DNA of 64,000 nt, taken from NCBI GenBank assembly GCA_013141175.1, contig JABFRN010000001.1, positions 2,433,444 to 2,497,443 on the forward strand. Direction: 5' to 3'. A model generated the notes under the pieces. That model saw only the letters and a program-made list of their open reading frames with translations. It had not been told where the DNA came from and made no database searches. Within the stretch, counting starts at the first letter, position 1. Each line of letters begins with the position of its first letter. Origin of the DNA: Lysobacter sp. GTDB lineage: Bacteria > Pseudomonadota > Gammaproteobacteria > Xanthomonadales > Xanthomonadaceae. Of the stretch, positions 43,299 through 54,040 are shown piece by piece. Made by a program: the position numbers and the translations under genes.

Positions 43299-45065
43299 AT
43301 GCGTACCCACTTCTGCGGCCTTGTCGACGAGGCGCTGACCGGCCAGACCGTCACTCTCTGCGGATGGGTCAACACCGCCCGCGTCCAGAGCCATCAGGTG
43401 TTCGTCGATCTCCGCGACCATGAGGGCATCGTGCAGGTGCTGATCGAAAGCGACCAGCCCGAACTGTTCAAGGCCGCCAGCGCCCTCGGCAACGAAGACT
43501 GCCTGCGCGTCACCGGCACCGTGCGTGCGCGGCATGCAGTGAACGACAAGATCCGGACCGGCCGGATCGAAATCATCCCGACCGCCATCGAGGTGCTGAA
43601 CAAGGCCGAGCCGCTGCCGTTCCACGCCCACGAAAACGCAGGCGAGGAAACCCGGTTGAAGTACCGCTATCTCGATCTGCGCCGCCCCGAGATGCAGACG
43701 ATGATGCGCACCCGCATCAAGCTGGTGCAGGCGCTGCGTCGTTGGCTGGACGCGCGCGGTTTCCAGGACATCGAAACCCCGATCCTCACCAAGGCCACGC
43801 CCGAGGGCGCGCGCGACTTCCTGGTCCCGGCGCGCATGCATCCGGGCGAGTTCTACGCGCTGCCGCAATCGCCGCAGTTGTTCAAGCAGATCCTGATGGT
43901 GGCGGGCTTCGACCGTTACTATCAGATCGCGCGCTGTTTCCGCGACGAAGCGCTGCGCGCCGACCGCCAGCTGGAATTCACCCAGCTCGACATGGAGTTC
44001 GCGTGGGTGGGCGAGCGCGACGTGCAGGACGCCACCGAAGCGATGATCCGCGAGATCTTCCGCGAAGTGATGGAGGTCGATCTCGGCGACTTCCCGCGAA
44101 TGACCTACGCCGAAGCGATGCGTCGTTACGGTTCGGACAAGCCCGATCTGCGCAATCCGATGGAATTCACCGACATCGCCGAACTGGTGAAGACCTGCGA
44201 ATTCAAGGTCTTCACCGACTGGGCGAATCATGAGGATGGCCGCGTGGTCGCGCTGCGCGCGCCGGGCGGCGCGGTGTTCTCGCGCAAACAGATCGACGAC
44301 CTCGGCGCGCATGCCGCCAAGTACGGCGCCAAGGGCGTGGCGTGGATGAAGGTCGAAGATGTCGCCAAGGGCCGTGAAGGCATCAATTCGCCGATCGCCA
44401 AGTTCCTCGACGACGCGACGCTCGCCGCGATCGTCAAAGCCACCGGCGCGCAGAGCGGCGACGCGATCTTTTTCGGCGCGGCCACATATAAGACCGCCAG
44501 CGATTTCATGGGCGCGCTGCGCCTGAAACTCGGCAAGGATCTGAATCTGGTCGAAGCTTCATGGAAGCCGCTGTGGGTGACCGATTTCCCGATGTTCGAA
44601 TGGGACGACGAAGCGCAGCGCTACGTCGCCCTGCATCATCCCTTCACCGCGCCTGCGGTGGACGACGAAGCCGATCTGCGCGCGAACGCGAAGACCGCCG
44701 TGTCGCGCGGCTACGACATGGTGCTCAACGGCAACGAGATCGGCGGCGGTTCGATTCGTATCCATCGCTCTTCGATGCAGTCGGCGGTGTTCGATCTGCT
44801 CGGCATCGGTCGCGAGGAAGCGGAGTTGAAGTTCGGTTTCCTGCTCGACGCGCTGCGCTACGGCGCACCGCCGCACGGCGGCATCGCCTTCGGCATCGAC
44901 CGCATCGCCGCGCTGATGGCCGGCACCGAATCCATTCGCGACGTCATCGCCTTCCCCAAGACCACCTCCGCGCAGTGCCTGATGACCGGCGCGCCGTCGC
45001 CGATTCCGGACGTGCAGCTGGCCGAAGTGCATGTGCAGGTGCGACTTAAGGCGTCGGAACAATGA
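43299..45065 (+). CDS. aspS: Aspartyl-tRNA synthetase
   Basis: A 588-residue class II synthetase of the bacterial type. An N-terminal OB fold ([30 protein letters not shown]) binds the anticodon. Motif 2 region ([21 protein letters not shown]), an inserted GAD domain, and motif 3 ([15 protein letters not shown]) follow. Whether it also charges tRNA-Asn cannot be told here. The stop overlaps the next start (ATGA). Confidence 0.98.
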   Translation: MRTHFCGLVDEALTGQTVTLCGWVNTARVQSHQVFVDLRDHEGIVQVLIESDQPELFKAASALGNEDCLRVTGTVRARHAVNDKIRTGRIEIIPTAIEVLNKAEPLPFHAHENAGEETRLKYRYLDLRRPEMQTMMRTRIKLVQALRRWLDARGFQDIETPILTKATPEGARDFLVPARMHPGEFYALPQSPQLFKQILMVAGFDRYYQIARCFRDEALRADRQLEFTQLDMEFAWVGERDVQDATEAMIREIFREVMEVDLGDFPRMTYAEAMRRYGSDKPDLRNPMEFTDIAELVKTCEFKVFTDWANHEDGRVVALRAPGGAVFSRKQIDDLGAHAAKYGAKGVAWMKVEDVAKGREGINSPIAKFLDDATLAAIVKATGAQSGDAIFFGAATYKTASDFMGALRLKLGKDLNLVEASWKPLWVTDFPMFEWDDEAQRYVALHHPFTAPAVDDEADLRANAKTAVSRGYDMVLNGNEIGGGSIRIHRSSMQSAVFDLLGIGREEAELKFGFLLDALRYGAPPHGGIAFGIDRIAALMAGTESIRDVIAFPKTTSAQCLMTGAPSPIPDVQLAEVHVQVRLKASEQ

Positions 45066-45607
45066 AAATCGCTTGCGTGCTGTCTCTTGGAATCATTGGC
45101 ATAGGGAGCTTGACTCTTCCGGCAAGTCATGCGGCTGAAGCGGCCGGCATTAATCTGGTCGACGAATTCGTCAAGGTCTGTATTAATCAAGGGCCTGATC
45201 CGGATTTGATCGAGGCGTCGCTTGCGGCACGTGGCGTCAAGAAAGTTACATCGAGCGGGGCGGGTGCTGCAGGCGGAATCCCGGTACTCAGGCGTTACAA
45301 GGAGAAAAGAGTTGGCAATGCTTATTTGATCGCCCTGGATGAAAACGGTATGTGTTCAGTGTCGCAAGCGGGCGCGAATTTGCCGCAAGCGCAAGCGGAT
45401 TTCAAAGAAGCTGTCGAGAAGGCACATCCCGATTTTCGAATCAGCCCAACTCAGGACACGCGGCGGAAGGGGAATGGTCGGCTGGTGGCTGGTTATCTTC
45501 TTGAAACGAAAAACGACACGCCCGCCTTCAAAATAGTGCTTACAGCGTACAAGCGCGCTACGGGCGAGGAAGTCTTGTTCATTACTCGCTACTACGTGCA
45601 TTTCTGA
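45062..45607 (+). CDS. Exported protein of unknown function, AT-rich
   Basis: A 181-residue protein with a signal peptide ([24 protein letters not shown]). Two later cysteines ([14 protein letters not shown]) are visible. The region [30 protein letters not shown] is followed by a beta-rich part ([26 protein letters not shown]). No family recognised. Codon use is much more AT-rich than aspS and the GNAT gene on either side, which suggests recent acquisition. The start overlaps the aspS stop. Confidence 0.75.
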   Translation: MKIACVLSLGIIGIGSLTLPASHAAEAAGINLVDEFVKVCINQGPDPDLIEASLAARGVKKVTSSGAGAAGGIPVLRRYKEKRVGNAYLIALDENGMCSVSQAGANLPQAQADFKEAVEKAHPDFRISPTQDTRRKGNGRLVAGYLLETKNDTPAFKIVLTAYKRATGEEVLFITRYYVHF

Positions 45608-45608
45608 T

Positions 45609-46157
45609 ATGCCTTCCATTCCGTTTCGCATATCGAGCATGATCATCCGCCGCGCCACCGCCGCCGATGCCGAACGCGTCGTCGACATCACCCGGCGCAA
45701 TTTCACCGAGACCTTCGGCCATCTTTATCCGCCGGAGGATCTCGCGTATTTCCTCGACAACAGTTATTCGGTCGATGTACACCGCTCGCTGCTTGCGGAC
45801 GAGCACTACGCGATCTGGCTGCTGGAGCGCGATGGCGAAGCGATCGGACACGCGGTCGCCGGGCCGGCGGGTCTTCCGCATGCAGATCTCGCCGAGGGCG
45901 ATGGCGAGCTGAAGCGCCTCTATATTCTGGAAGAGGCCCACAACGGCGGCTGGGGCAGCCAACTGTTCCAGACGGTGCTTGATTGGTTGGAACGCGATGG
46001 CCCGCGCACGCTGTGGATCGGCGTATGGAGCGAAAATCTCGGTGCGCAGCGCTTCTACGGCCGCTACGGTTTCGAAAAAGTCGGCGAATACCTGTTCCCG
46101 GTCGGCGCGACCTGCGACCACGAATTCATCCTGCGCCGCAAGGCTGGCGGTGCCTGA
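45609..46157 (+). CDS. GNAT-family N-acetyltransferase
   Basis: A 182-residue acetyl-CoA-dependent acyltransferase. It has the beta1 start MIIRRATAADAERV, the acetyl-CoA loop region (LKRLYILEEAHNGGWGSQLFQTVLDWLE) and the closing NLGAQRFYGRYGFEKVGEYLFPVG. The substrate is unknown. Met11 (45639) is an equally likely start. It begins 1 base after the preceding stop and is followed 1 base later by the hydrolase gene. Confidence 0.88.
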   Translation: MPSIPFRISSMIIRRATAADAERVVDITRRNFTETFGHLYPPEDLAYFLDNSYSVDVHRSLLADEHYAIWLLERDGEAIGHAVAGPAGLPHADLAEGDGELKRLYILEEAHNGGWGSQLFQTVLDWLERDGPRTLWIGVWSENLGAQRFYGRYGFEKVGEYLFPVGATCDHEFILRRKAGGA

Positions 46158-46158
46158 C

Positions 46159-46794
46159 ATGTCCATCGACGGCGCCACGCCGCCCAAGGTACTGCTGGTC
46201 CACGGCATCTGGAACGCCAGGCATTGGCTGGCGCCGTTCGCGATCCGCCTGCGCCGCGAGGGCCTTGCGCCGGAATTGTTCGGCTACGACAGCATCCTGC
46301 GCGACCCCGAGCATGCCGGCGACCGCCTGATCGCGCACCTGCGCCGCAAACCGGTCGAGTTGCTGGTCGGCCACAGCCTCGGCGGTCTGGTCATCCTCGA
46401 AGCCCTGCGCCGGGCGCCGGACCTGCCGGTGAAGCGGGTGGTCTGCCTCGGTTCGCCGCTGCGTGGCAGCGGGGTCGCGGCGGCCATGAGCGGTCGCCGT
46501 GCGCCACTGTCGCTGGTGCTGGGCCGCAGCCGCAGCCTGCTCGAAACCGGCTGCGCGCCTTGGCAGGGGCCGGTCGAGGTGGGCGTGGTCGCCGGCAATC
46601 GTGCGCGTGGGGTCGGCGGCCTGTTCGCACGGATGGACGGCGACTCCGACGGTACCGTCAGCGTGGCCGAAACCCGGCTCCCCGGGCTGACCGACCATTG
46701 CATCGTCCCGGCCAGCCACAGCGGACTGGTGCTGTCGGCCGATGCCGCCCGCCAGACCGCCGGCTTCCTCCTCCGCGGTCGTTTTGGTGACTGA
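46159..46794 (+). CDS. Alpha/beta hydrolase
   Basis: A 211-residue serine hydrolase of the lipase/RBBP9-like type. [12 protein letters not shown] gives the oxyanion region, GHSLGG carries the nucleophile Ser, [16 protein letters not shown] a likely acidic residue and [10 protein letters not shown] the His. The substrate is unknown. It starts directly after the GNAT gene; the downstream yebC has its own promoter box. Confidence 0.83.
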   Translation: MSIDGATPPKVLLVHGIWNARHWLAPFAIRLRREGLAPELFGYDSILRDPEHAGDRLIAHLRRKPVELLVGHSLGGLVILEALRRAPDLPVKRVVCLGSPLRGSGVAAAMSGRRAPLSLVLGRSRSLLETGCAPWQGPVEVGVVAGNRARGVGGLFARMDGDSDGTVSVAETRLPGLTDHCIVPASHSGLVLSADAARQTAGFLLRGRFGD

Positions 46795-46822
46795 ACCGGC
46801 CGCAGCGACTGCGGGATAGGGG

Positions 46823-46828
46823 TAAAAT
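46823..46828 (+). promoter_or_regulatory. -10 box (TAAAAT) ahead of yebC
   Basis: GGGTAAAATCGCCGG, 35 bases before the ATG; matches the shared box in four other places of the window. Confidence 0.55.
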
Positions 46829-46863
46829 CGCCGGCTTGGCATTCGCACAGGCATCGGACGTTC

Positions 46864-47595
46864 ATGGGCAGAGGTCCTTCCATCGAAGCGCGCAAGAACG
46901 CGGTCGACGCGCAGCGCGGCAAGATCTTCACCAAGATCATCCGCGAGATCGGGGTCGCCGCGCGTGCCGGCGGTGGCGATACCACCACCAATCCACGCCT
47001 GCGCACCGCGATCGACAAAGGCCTTGCGGTCAACATGACCAAGGAAGTGATCGAACGCGCGATCAAGAAGGCCACCGGCGAACTCGAAGGCGTCGAATAC
47101 GAGGAAGTGCGCTACGAAGGTTACGCGCCCGGCGGCGTCGCGGTGATCGTCGACTGCCTCACCGACAACAAGGTCCGCACCGTCGCCGATGTGCGCCATG
47201 CCTTCAGCAAATGCGGCGGCAACATGGGCACCGAAGGCTCGGTGTCCTTCATGTTCAAGAAACTGGGCGTGCTGTCGTTCGCGGCCGGCGCCAACGAAGA
47301 CACCATCACCGAAGCCGCGATCGAGGCCGGCGCCGACGACGTGGTGGTGTATCCCGAAGACGGCGCGATCGATGTGATGACCGCGCCCGATGCGTTCGTC
47401 GCCGTGAAAGCGGCGATGGAAACCGCCGGACTGAAGCCCGACATCGCCGAAGTGGCCTATCGCGCCGACAACGACATCGCCGTCACCGGCGAAACCGCGC
47501 AGCAGGTCGTGAAGCTGCTGCGCTGGCTCGAAGACCTCGACGATGTGCAGAGCGTGTATTCCAACGCCGAGCTCGGCCAAGACGCGTACGCCTGA
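46864..47595 (+). CDS. yebC: YebC/PmpR-family protein
   Basis: A 243-residue protein of the TACO1/YebC family, which acts in transcription regulation and in translation of hard stretches. [29 protein letters not shown] and later [19 protein letters not shown] are diagnostic. It stands directly before ruvC, a very common bacterial arrangement. Confidence 0.95.
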   Translation: MGRGPSIEARKNAVDAQRGKIFTKIIREIGVAARAGGGDTTTNPRLRTAIDKGLAVNMTKEVIERAIKKATGELEGVEYEEVRYEGYAPGGVAVIVDCLTDNKVRTVADVRHAFSKCGGNMGTEGSVSFMFKKLGVLSFAAGANEDTITEAAIEAGADDVVVYPEDGAIDVMTAPDAFVAVKAAMETAGLKPDIAEVAYRADNDIAVTGETAQQVVKLLRWLEDLDDVQSVYSNAELGQDAYA

Positions 47596-47618
47596 GCGGA
47601 TCCGCCGAGCACAACGAA

Positions 47619-48152
47619 GTGACCCGTATCCTCGGCATCGACCCCGGTTCGCAGCGCACCGGCGTGGGCATCATCGATGTCGACGCGGCGGGCAAGACCA
47701 CGCACGTGTTCCATGCGCCGCTGAATCTGCTGTCCGCCGACGAAGACACCCGCGACAATTTCCCGCTGCGATTGAAGCGCCTGCTCGACGGGCTGACCGA
47801 TATCATCGAGACCCATCGCCCCGACGAAGTGGCGATCGAAAAAGTGTTCATGGCCCGCAACCCGGATTCGGCGCTGAAACTCGGCCAGGCGCGCGGCGCG
47901 GCGATCTGCGCCGTGGTCCAGCGCGATCTGCCGGTGCACGAATACGCGGCGAAGGAAGTGAAGCTGGCGGTGGTGGGCACCGGCGGCGCCGACAAGGCGC
48001 AGATCCAGCACATGGTCGGCATGATGCTCAATCTGAAAGGCAAACTGCAGGCCGATGCCGCCGATGCGCTGGCGGTCGCGATCACCCACGCGCACGTGCG
48101 CGCCACCGCATTGCGCCTCGGCGTGAACGCGCGCCAGGCGTGGAGGAAATGA
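47619..48152 (+). CDS. ruvC: Holliday-junction endonuclease
   Basis: A 177-residue resolvase that cuts four-way junctions with Ruv[15 protein letters not shown] (Asp8), VAIEKVF (Glu) and [14 protein letters not shown] (two Asp) form the metal site. It starts at GTG 47619, 23 bases after yebC; the frame upstream is antithetic to yebC and rejected. The stop is 4 bases before the duplicated ruvA start. Confidence 0.95.
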   Translation: MTRILGIDPGSQRTGVGIIDVDAAGKTTHVFHAPLNLLSADEDTRDNFPLRLKRLLDGLTDIIETHRPDEVAIEKVFMARNPDSALKLGQARGAAICAVVQRDLPVHEYAAKEVKLAVVGTGGADKAQIQHMVGMMLNLKGKLQADAADALAVAITHAHVRATALRLGVNARQAWRK

Positions 48153-48156
48153 AGCC

Positions 48157-48345
48157 ATGATCGGTCGTCTCAAAGGCACGCTCATCCACAAACAGCCGCC
48201 GTGGGTGAAGCGGCGCGTTTGCGAGGCATTGCCTCGCGCGCCGCTGAACGCCCGGCCAAGGATGGCCGGGCAGGTCATTCCGGAGGCGCAGATGCATCGC
48301 CAAGGATGGCCGTCGCATTCCTCCTGGTCGAGGGCGCTGTCGTGA
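48157..48345 (+). pseudogene. Duplicated 5' end of ruvA with repeat insert
   Basis: The frame begins [17 protein letters not shown], matching the true ruvA start [17 protein letters not shown] at 48342. About 49 bases are related at roughly 80 percent. The copy then runs into a repeat containing GCCAAGGATGGC twice (near 48259 and 48299). The 62-codon frame stops at TGA 48343-48345, overlapping the GTG of intact ruvA, so coupling to the real gene is kept. It probably makes only a short non-functional peptide. Confidence 0.8.
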
Positions 48346-48929
48346 TCGGACGATTGAAAGGCATCCTGATCCACAAGCAGCCGCCGTGGTTGGTGGTGGA
48401 CGTCCACGGCGTCGGTTACGAACTGGAAGCGCCGATGAGCACCATCTACGACCTGCCGGAGCTCGGTCGCGAAGTGGTGTTGTTCACCCATTACGCGCAG
48501 AAGGAAGACAGCGTCTCGCTGTACGGCTTCCTGCGCGACGCCGAACGCCGGCTGTTCCGCGACGTGCAGAAGGTCAGCGGCATCGGCGCGAAGATCGCGC
48601 TGGCGGTGCTGTCGGGTGCGAGCGTCGACGAATTCGCGCGGCTGATCCAGACCGGCGACGTGACCGCGCTGACCCGCATTCCCGGCATCGGCAAGAAAAC
48701 CGCCGAACGCATGGTGGTGGAATTGCGCGACCGCGCAGCGGATTTCGTCACCGGCAGCGCCACCGCGAGTCTCGGCATCGGTGCCGACGCGCAATCCGAA
48801 GCCACCAGCGCACTGCTGCAGCTCGGCTACAAACCCGTGGAGGCCGCGCGCATGGCGCGCGACGCCACTGCGGCCGGCGACGATGCCGCCACCATCATCC
48901 GCAAAGCGCTGCAGTCCGCACTGCGCTGA
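48342..48929 (+). CDS. ruvA: Holliday-junction recognition subunit
   Basis: A 195-residue protein of normal length that binds four-way junctions as a tetramer and loads RuvB. OB fold ([34 protein letters not shown]), helix-hairpin-helix motifs ([31 protein letters not shown]) and the C-terminal RuvB-binding domain are intact. It starts at GTG 48342, overlapping the stop of the duplicated 5' copy. Confidence 0.95.
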   Translation: MIGRLKGILIHKQPPWLVVDVHGVGYELEAPMSTIYDLPELGREVVLFTHYAQKEDSVSLYGFLRDAERRLFRDVQKVSGIGAKIALAVLSGASVDEFARLIQTGDVTALTRIPGIGKKTAERMVVELRDRAADFVTGSATASLGIGADAQSEATSALLQLGYKPVEAARMARDATAAGDDAATIIRKALQSALR

Positions 48930-48976
48930 GCCCCCATTTCCGTCGCCTCGCGCGCCGACTACGGCAGATTCTTTCG

Positions 48977-50896
48977 ATGAGCCAAGCTTCCAATCAAGAC
49001 AATTCCCATGCCGATGGCGGACACGGATCGGCCGGCATGGCCGCGCTGGTCGCGGGTGCGGTCGGCGTGGTGTTCGGCGATATCGGCACCAGCCCGCTGT
49101 ACACCATCAAGGAAATGTTCCACCCGCATTTCGGACTGACGCCCGACGCGGAAACGGTCAAGGGATTGCTGTCGCTCGGGTTCTGGTCGCTGCTGCTGGT
49201 GGTCACGCTGAAATACGTGATCGTGATCATGCGCGCCGACAACGAGGGCGAGGGCGGGATCATGGCGCTCACCGCGCTCGCGCAGCGCAGCCTGAAAGCC
49301 GGTTCGCGCTTGAGTTACGCCGTCGGCATCCTCGGCATTTTCGGGGCAGCGCTGTTTTTCGGCGACGGCATGATCACGCCGCCGATCACCGTGCTCGGCG
49401 CGGTCGAGGGCCTGGAAGTGATCTCGCCGGTCTTCACGCACTGGGTGGTGCCGATCAGTCTGGTGATCCTGTGCGGTCTGTTCGCGATGCAGCGTTTCGG
49501 CACCGAGAAGGTCGGCAAGGCGTTCGGCCCGGTCATGATCACCTGGTTCATCGTGCTGGCGGCATTCGGTGCCTGGAACATCGTCCAGAACCCGATCGTG
49601 CTCAAAGCGATGAACCCGTACTGGGCCTGGAATTTCTTCGCCACCCACAACTGGCATGCCGTGCTGATCCTCGGCGCGGTGGTGCTGACCGTGACCGGCG
49701 GCGAGGCGCTGTACGCGGACATGGGCCATTTCGGCAAGAAGCCCATCCGCTGGGGCTGGTTCGCCTTCGTGCTGCCGGCGCTGGTATTGAACTATTTCGG
49801 CCAAGGCGCGGTGCTGTTGGCGAATCCTGCGGCGGTCGCCAATCCGTTCTACATGTCGATCCCCGACTGGGCGCAGATCCCGATGCTGGTGTTGGCGACG
49901 GTGGCGGCTGCGGTGGCGTCGCAGGCGGTGATCACCGGCGCATTCTCGGTCACCCGCCAGGCGATCCAGCTCGGCTATCTGCCGCGACTGGCGATCAAGT
50001 ACACCTCGAAGGACACCATCGGCCAGATCTACGTGCCGTCGATCAACTGGATGCTGCTCATCGCGGTGATCGTGCTGGTGCTGGCGTTCCGCAGCTCGAC
50101 CGCGTTGGCCACGGCGTACGGGCTGTCGGTCACCGGCACGATGCTGATCGACACCCTGCTGCTGGCGATCGTCGCCTACACCCGCTGGCCGGATACCCGG
50201 AAGTGGGTATTGCCGCTGTGCGGCCTGTTCCTGGTGATCGATCTTGCGTTCCTGATCGCCAACGGCGCAAAGCTGTTCTCCGGTATCGGCGCCTGGGTGC
50301 CGCTGTTCATCGGCATCACCGCATTCACGATGATGCGCACCTGGCGTCGCGGTCGCGAGCTGCTGCACGCCGAAATCCGCAAGGAAGGCATCCAGCTCAA
50401 TACCTTCCTGCCCGGCCTGATGCTGGCCCCGCCGGTACGGGTGCCGGGCACGGCGGTGTTCATGACCGCCGACAAGACCGTGGTGCCGCATGCGCTGATG
50501 CACAACCTCAAGCACAACAAGGTGCTGCACGAACGCAACGTGTTCCTGACTGTCGACACCCTCAACGTGCCGCACGCGCCGAAGGAAAAACGCCTGAACA
50601 TCGAATCCATCGGCAACGATTTCTATCGCGTCGTCATCCGTTTCGGCTTCATGGAAACGCCCGACGTGCCGCTGGCGCTGATGCGCAGCTGCGACAAGGG
50701 CGGGATCTATTTCGATCCCATGGACACGACCTATTTCGCCAGCCGCGAGACCATCATCGCCAGCGCCAATCGCGGCATGCCGGTCTGGCGCGACAAGCTG
50801 TTCGCGCTGATGCACCGCAATGCCGCTTCGGCCACCGGCTTCTTCCGGATCCCGGGCAATCGTCTGGTCGAACTGGGTTCGCAGGTGCAGATCTGA
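48977..50896 (+). CDS. kup: Kup-type potassium uptake protein
   Basis: A 639-residue K+/H+ symporter of the KUP/HAK family with about 12 membrane segments ([51 protein letters not shown]). A soluble C-terminal region follows. Its place between ruvA and ruvB is typical of xanthomonads. The start [15 protein letters not shown] is followed by the conserved core. Confidence 0.96.
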   Translation: MSQASNQDNSHADGGHGSAGMAALVAGAVGVVFGDIGTSPLYTIKEMFHPHFGLTPDAETVKGLLSLGFWSLLLVVTLKYVIVIMRADNEGEGGIMALTALAQRSLKAGSRLSYAVGILGIFGAALFFGDGMITPPITVLGAVEGLEVISPVFTHWVVPISLVILCGLFAMQRFGTEKVGKAFGPVMITWFIVLAAFGAWNIVQNPIVLKAMNPYWAWNFFATHNWHAVLILGAVVLTVTGGEALYADMGHFGKKPIRWGWFAFVLPALVLNYFGQGAVLLANPAAVANPFYMSIPDWAQIPMLVLATVAAAVASQAVITGAFSVTRQAIQLGYLPRLAIKYTSKDTIGQIYVPSINWMLLIAVIVLVLAFRSSTALATAYGLSVTGTMLIDTLLLAIVAYTRWPDTRKWVLPLCGLFLVIDLAFLIANGAKLFSGIGAWVPLFIGITAFTMMRTWRRGRELLHAEIRKEGIQLNTFLPGLMLAPPVRVPGTAVFMTADKTVVPHALMHNLKHNKVLHERNVFLTVDTLNVPHAPKEKRLNIESIGNDFYRVVIRFGFMETPDVPLALMRSCDKGGIYFDPMDTTYFASRETIIASANRGMPVWRDKLFALMHRNAASATGFFRIPGNRLVELGSQVQI

Positions 50897-50903
50897 TGCC
50901 GTG

Positions 50904-51043
50904 CCCTCCCTTTGCGCGTCGCGCAAGGGGAGGGTCGGGGTCGGGTGCTGTTGTCCTGGATAGGGCCGAATCACTGCGGTGTTGAAGTTTTCGTTGTTCG
51001 ACCCCTCCCCAACCCTCCCTTGCGCTGCGCGCAAAGGGTAGGG
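50904..51043. repeat. Inverted pair of CCCTCCC-type hairpins between kup and ruvB
   Basis: Hairpins CCCTCCCTTTGCGC/GCGCAAGGGGAGGG (50904-50934) and CCCTCCCTTGCGC with its near complement (51013-51043) lie either side of ~75 ordinary bases. They resemble the hairpin in pgeF. Confidence 0.75.
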
Positions 51044-51099
51044 AGTGAAAGCCGAAAGTGGAGGGAGTAAAACCCGGACGTTCCAGCCATAATCCCGCA

Positions 51100-52137
51100 A
51101 TGACCACAGACCGCATCATCGCCAGCGGCGCCAGCCGCGAGGACGACGTCGTCGACGCCACCATCCGCCCGAAACGGCTGGACGAGTATCTCGGCCAGCA
51201 GCCGGTGCGCGAGCAGATGTCGATCTACATCGAAGCGGCCAAGCGTCGCGGCGAAGCCTTGGACCATGTGCTGATCTTCGGGCCGCCGGGCCTCGGCAAG
51301 ACCACGTTGAGCCACGTCATCGCCAACGAACTGGGCGTCAATCTGCGCGTCACCTCGGGACCGGTGATCGAGAAGGCCGGCGATCTGGCCGCGCTGCTCA
51401 CCAACCTGCAGCCGCACGATGTGCTGTTCGTGGACGAGATCCACCGTTTGTCGCCGATGGTCGAGGAAGTGCTGTATCCGGCGATGGAGGATTTCCAGCT
51501 CGACATCATGATCGGCGAAGGTCCTGCGGCGCGTTCGATCAAGCTCGATCTGCCTCCGTTCACGCTGATCGGCGCCACCACCCGCGCCGGACTGTTGACC
51601 GCGCCGCTGCGCGACCGTTTCGGCATCGTCCAGCGGCTCGAGTTCTACAGCGCCGAAGAGCTGACCCGGATCGTGCGGCGCTCGGCGCTGATCCTCGGCA
51701 TCGACTGCGCCCCCGAGGGGGCCGATGAAATCGCCCGGCGCTCGCGCGGCACCCCGCGCATCGCCAACCGCCTGCTGCGTCGGGTGCGCGATTTCGCCCA
51801 GGTCAGGGCGGCAGGACACATCGACCACGATGTCGCCCGCGCCGCGATGTTGATGCTGAAGGTCGATCCGGAAGGCTTCGACGATCTCGACCGTCGCCTG
51901 CTCAACCTCATCATCGAGAATTTCGACGGCGGCCCGGTGGGCGTGGAGTCGCTGGCGGCGGCGCTGTCCGAAGAGCGCGGCACGCTGGAAGACGTGATCG
52001 AGCCCTATCTGATCCAGCAGGGCTTTCTGGTGCGCACCGCGCGTGGGCGGATGGCGTCGCAGAAGGCGTATCGGCATCTCGGGTTGAAACCGAAGCCGGG
52101 TGCGGCCGGTCTGTTCGTGGATGCGCCGGATGCATAG
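51100..52137 (+). CDS. ruvB: Holliday-junction branch-migration ATPase
   Basis: A 345-residue AAA+ motor. Walker [13 protein letters not shown], Walker B DEIHRLSP, sensor GATTRAGLL and the C-terminal winged helix ([34 protein letters not shown]) are present. The start [16 protein letters not shown] is at 51100. A CATAAT box ends 6 bases before the ATG, so a leaderless transcript is possible. Confidence 0.97.
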   Translation: MTTDRIIASGASREDDVVDATIRPKRLDEYLGQQPVREQMSIYIEAAKRRGEALDHVLIFGPPGLGKTTLSHVIANELGVNLRVTSGPVIEKAGDLAALLTNLQPHDVLFVDEIHRLSPMVEEVLYPAMEDFQLDIMIGEGPAARSIKLDLPPFTLIGATTRAGLLTAPLRDRFGIVQRLEFYSAEELTRIVRRSALILGIDCAPEGADEIARRSRGTPRIANRLLRRVRDFAQVRAAGHIDHDVARAAMLMLKVDPEGFDDLDRRLLNLIIENFDGGPVGVESLAAALSEERGTLEDVIEPYLIQQGFLVRTARGRMASQKAYRHLGLKPKPGAAGLFVDAPDA

Positions 52138-52212
52138 GGGCCGCGGACCTGCGATCGGAAATCCGAGCGGATCCGGGTTACGTTTGACCATCGCGCCGAC
52201 GCCGACTTCAAC

Positions 52213-52659
52213 ATGAACGCTGCATTCACCCACCCTGTCCGCGTTTACTGGGAAGATACCGACGCCGGTGGCGTCGTCTACCACGCACAGTATCTGGCGT
52301 TTCTCGAGCGCGCCCGCACCGAATGGTTGCGCGCGCACGGTTACGGCCAGGAACTGTTGCGCCTGCAGCACGATCTGGTGTTCGCGGTACGGGCGATGTC
52401 GATCGACTTCCGTCTGCCGGCGCGTCTGGACGATGCGCTGCAGATCGGCGTGGCGCTGCGCCAATGCCGGCACGCGAGTCTGGTGATCGTGCAGACCGTC
52501 GAACGCGACGGCGTGCGTCTGCTGGATGCGGAGGTGAGGATCGCGGCGCTGCGTGCGTCCGATTTCCGCCCCCGGCCGATTCCGGATGCGCTCTACCCCC
52601 AGCTGAAGGCGTTGCAGGAAGCCGCGTCGGAACACCTCCCTCCATCGAACGCGGAGTAA
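52213..52659 (+). CDS. ybgC: Acyl-CoA thioesterase of the Tol-Pal operon
   Basis: A 148-residue hot-dog-fold thioesterase. VYWEDTDAGGVVYHAQYLAFLERARTEWLR contains the catalytic Asp and the Tyr/His loop. It is the usual first gene of the tol-pal operon and is linked to phospholipid metabolism. It ends 7 bases before tolQ. Confidence 0.94.
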   Translation: MNAAFTHPVRVYWEDTDAGGVVYHAQYLAFLERARTEWLRAHGYGQELLRLQHDLVFAVRAMSIDFRLPARLDDALQIGVALRQCRHASLVIVQTVERDGVRLLDAEVRIAALRASDFRPRPIPDALYPQLKALQEAASEHLPPSNAE

Positions 52660-52666
52660 TCGAAAG

Positions 52667-53425
52667 ATGTTTTCACAAGCGATGCTGCTGCAGGCCACCG
52701 CCATCGAGCCGTTGTCCGACGCGGCGGGTGCGGCCAGTGCGCAGAGCGGCGGCCTGAATTACCTGCAACTGATCATCGACGCCAGCCTGCCGGTGCAATG
52801 CGTGATGGCGCTGCTGCTGCTGGCCTCGGTGGCGTCCTGGATCATCATCTTCCGCAAGAAGCGCGTGCTCGATCGCGCACAGAGCGAGGCCGACGGCTTC
52901 GAAGAGCGTTTCTGGGCCGGCGCCGATCTCGGCCGGATCTACGCCGAAGCCAGCGGTCGCAAGCAGCAGATCAGCGGCCTCGAAGCGATCTTCGAGGGCG
53001 GCATGCGCGAATTCAACCGCGTGCGCCAACGTCGCGGCATGGATGCGCGCTCGCAGCTCGAAGGCGCGCAACGGGCGATGCGCGCGACCGTCTCGCGCGA
53101 ACTCGACGGCCTGGAACACAATCTCGAATTCCTCGCCAACGTCGGTTCGATCAGCCCTTACGTCGGCCTGTTCGGCACCGTGCTCGGCATCCTGATGTCC
53201 TTCCACGGACTGGCCACGATGAAAGAGGCGACCATCGCCACCGTCGCGCCGGGCATCTCCGAAGCCTTGTTGGCGACCGCGATGGGTCTGTTCGCGGCGA
53301 TTCCCGCCGTCTGGGCCTACAACCGGTTCGCCACCCGGGTGGAACGCATCGCGGTGCGCTACGACACCTTCACCGAAGAGTTCTCGTCGATCCTGCAGCG
53401 TCAGGCGCATATCGAAGAGGCGTAA
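52667..53425 (+). CDS. tolQ: Tol-Pal proton-channel subunit
   Basis: A 252-residue inner-membrane protein, homologue of ExbB/MotA. Three membrane segments (first near residues 38-60; then FLANVGSISPYVGLFGTVLGILMSF; last LLATAMGLFAAIPAVWAYN). With TolR it uses the proton gradient to energise TolA, tightening the outer membrane during division. Confidence 0.95.
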   Translation: MFSQAMLLQATAIEPLSDAAGAASAQSGGLNYLQLIIDASLPVQCVMALLLLASVASWIIIFRKKRVLDRAQSEADGFEERFWAGADLGRIYAEASGRKQQISGLEAIFEGGMREFNRVRQRRGMDARSQLEGAQRAMRATVSRELDGLEHNLEFLANVGSISPYVGLFGTVLGILMSFHGLATMKEATIATVAPGISEALLATAMGLFAAIPAVWAYNRFATRVERIAVRYDTFTEEFSSILQRQAHIEEA

Positions 53426-53443
53426 GACAAACCCCGATCACCC

Positions 53444-53573
53444 CGTCATTCCCGTGAACGCGGGAACCAGCGACTTCACGACGATTGAATCCAGCCCGCA
53501 AGCCGATTGCTCATTGGTTCGGATTCGGACGCAAAGGCAAAGACGCTGGATCCCCGCCTTCGCGGGGATGACG
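53444..53573. repeat. REP pair (CGTCATTCCCG ... GATGACG) between tolQ and tolR
   Basis: The ~130-base unit starts CGTCATTCCCG and ends CGGGGATGACG, with hairpins at both ends (right: ATCCCCGC CTTC GCGGGGAT). The same family, with the internal GCAAAGGCA...CTGGAT, occurs at 58780-58905. It fills almost the whole 170-base tolQ-tolR gap inside the operon. Confidence 0.8.
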
Positions 53574-53595
53574 ATCAAGAACAACAGGTGTTTTT

Positions 53596-54036
53596 ATGGC
53601 CGTCACCGCCTCCGGGCGCCGCATCCGCAAGCGCAAGCTCAAAGCCGAGATCAACGTCGTGCCGTACATCGACGTGATGCTGGTGCTGCTGATCATCTTC
53701 ATGGTGACCGCGCCGCTGCTGAACCTCGGCACCGATATCAATCTGCCGCAGTCGCGGGCCAAATCGCTGGAAACGCCGAAAGATCCGATCGTCGTCAGCG
53801 TCTACGCGGATGGTCGCTACGCGCTGATGCTGGAGCGCGGCAAGAACCGCGAGATGACCGCCGCCGACATCACTGCGGAGCTGAAAGCCATCCACGGCCA
53901 GAACGACGCTGCCACGGTGCTGGTCAACGGCGAGCGCGACGCCAGTTACCAGACGCTGATGAAAGGCATCGACCTGATCAAGGACGCCGGTATCGCCAAG
54001 GTCAGCCTGGTCAGCCTGCCGGCGGAGGGGAAGTAA
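53596..54036 (+). CDS. tolR: Tol-Pal proton-channel subunit
   Basis: A 146-residue ExbD-family protein with one membrane helix that carries the functional Asp (EINVVPYIDVMLVLLIIFMV) and a periplasmic domain. It is separated from tolQ by a repeat instead of the usual few bases and starts 4 bases before tolA. Confidence 0.95.
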   Translation: MAVTASGRRIRKRKLKAEINVVPYIDVMLVLLIIFMVTAPLLNLGTDINLPQSRAKSLETPKDPIVVSVYADGRYALMLERGKNREMTAADITAELKAIHGQNDAATVLVNGERDASYQTLMKGIDLIKDAGIAKVSLVSLPAEGK

Positions 54037-54040
54037 CCCC

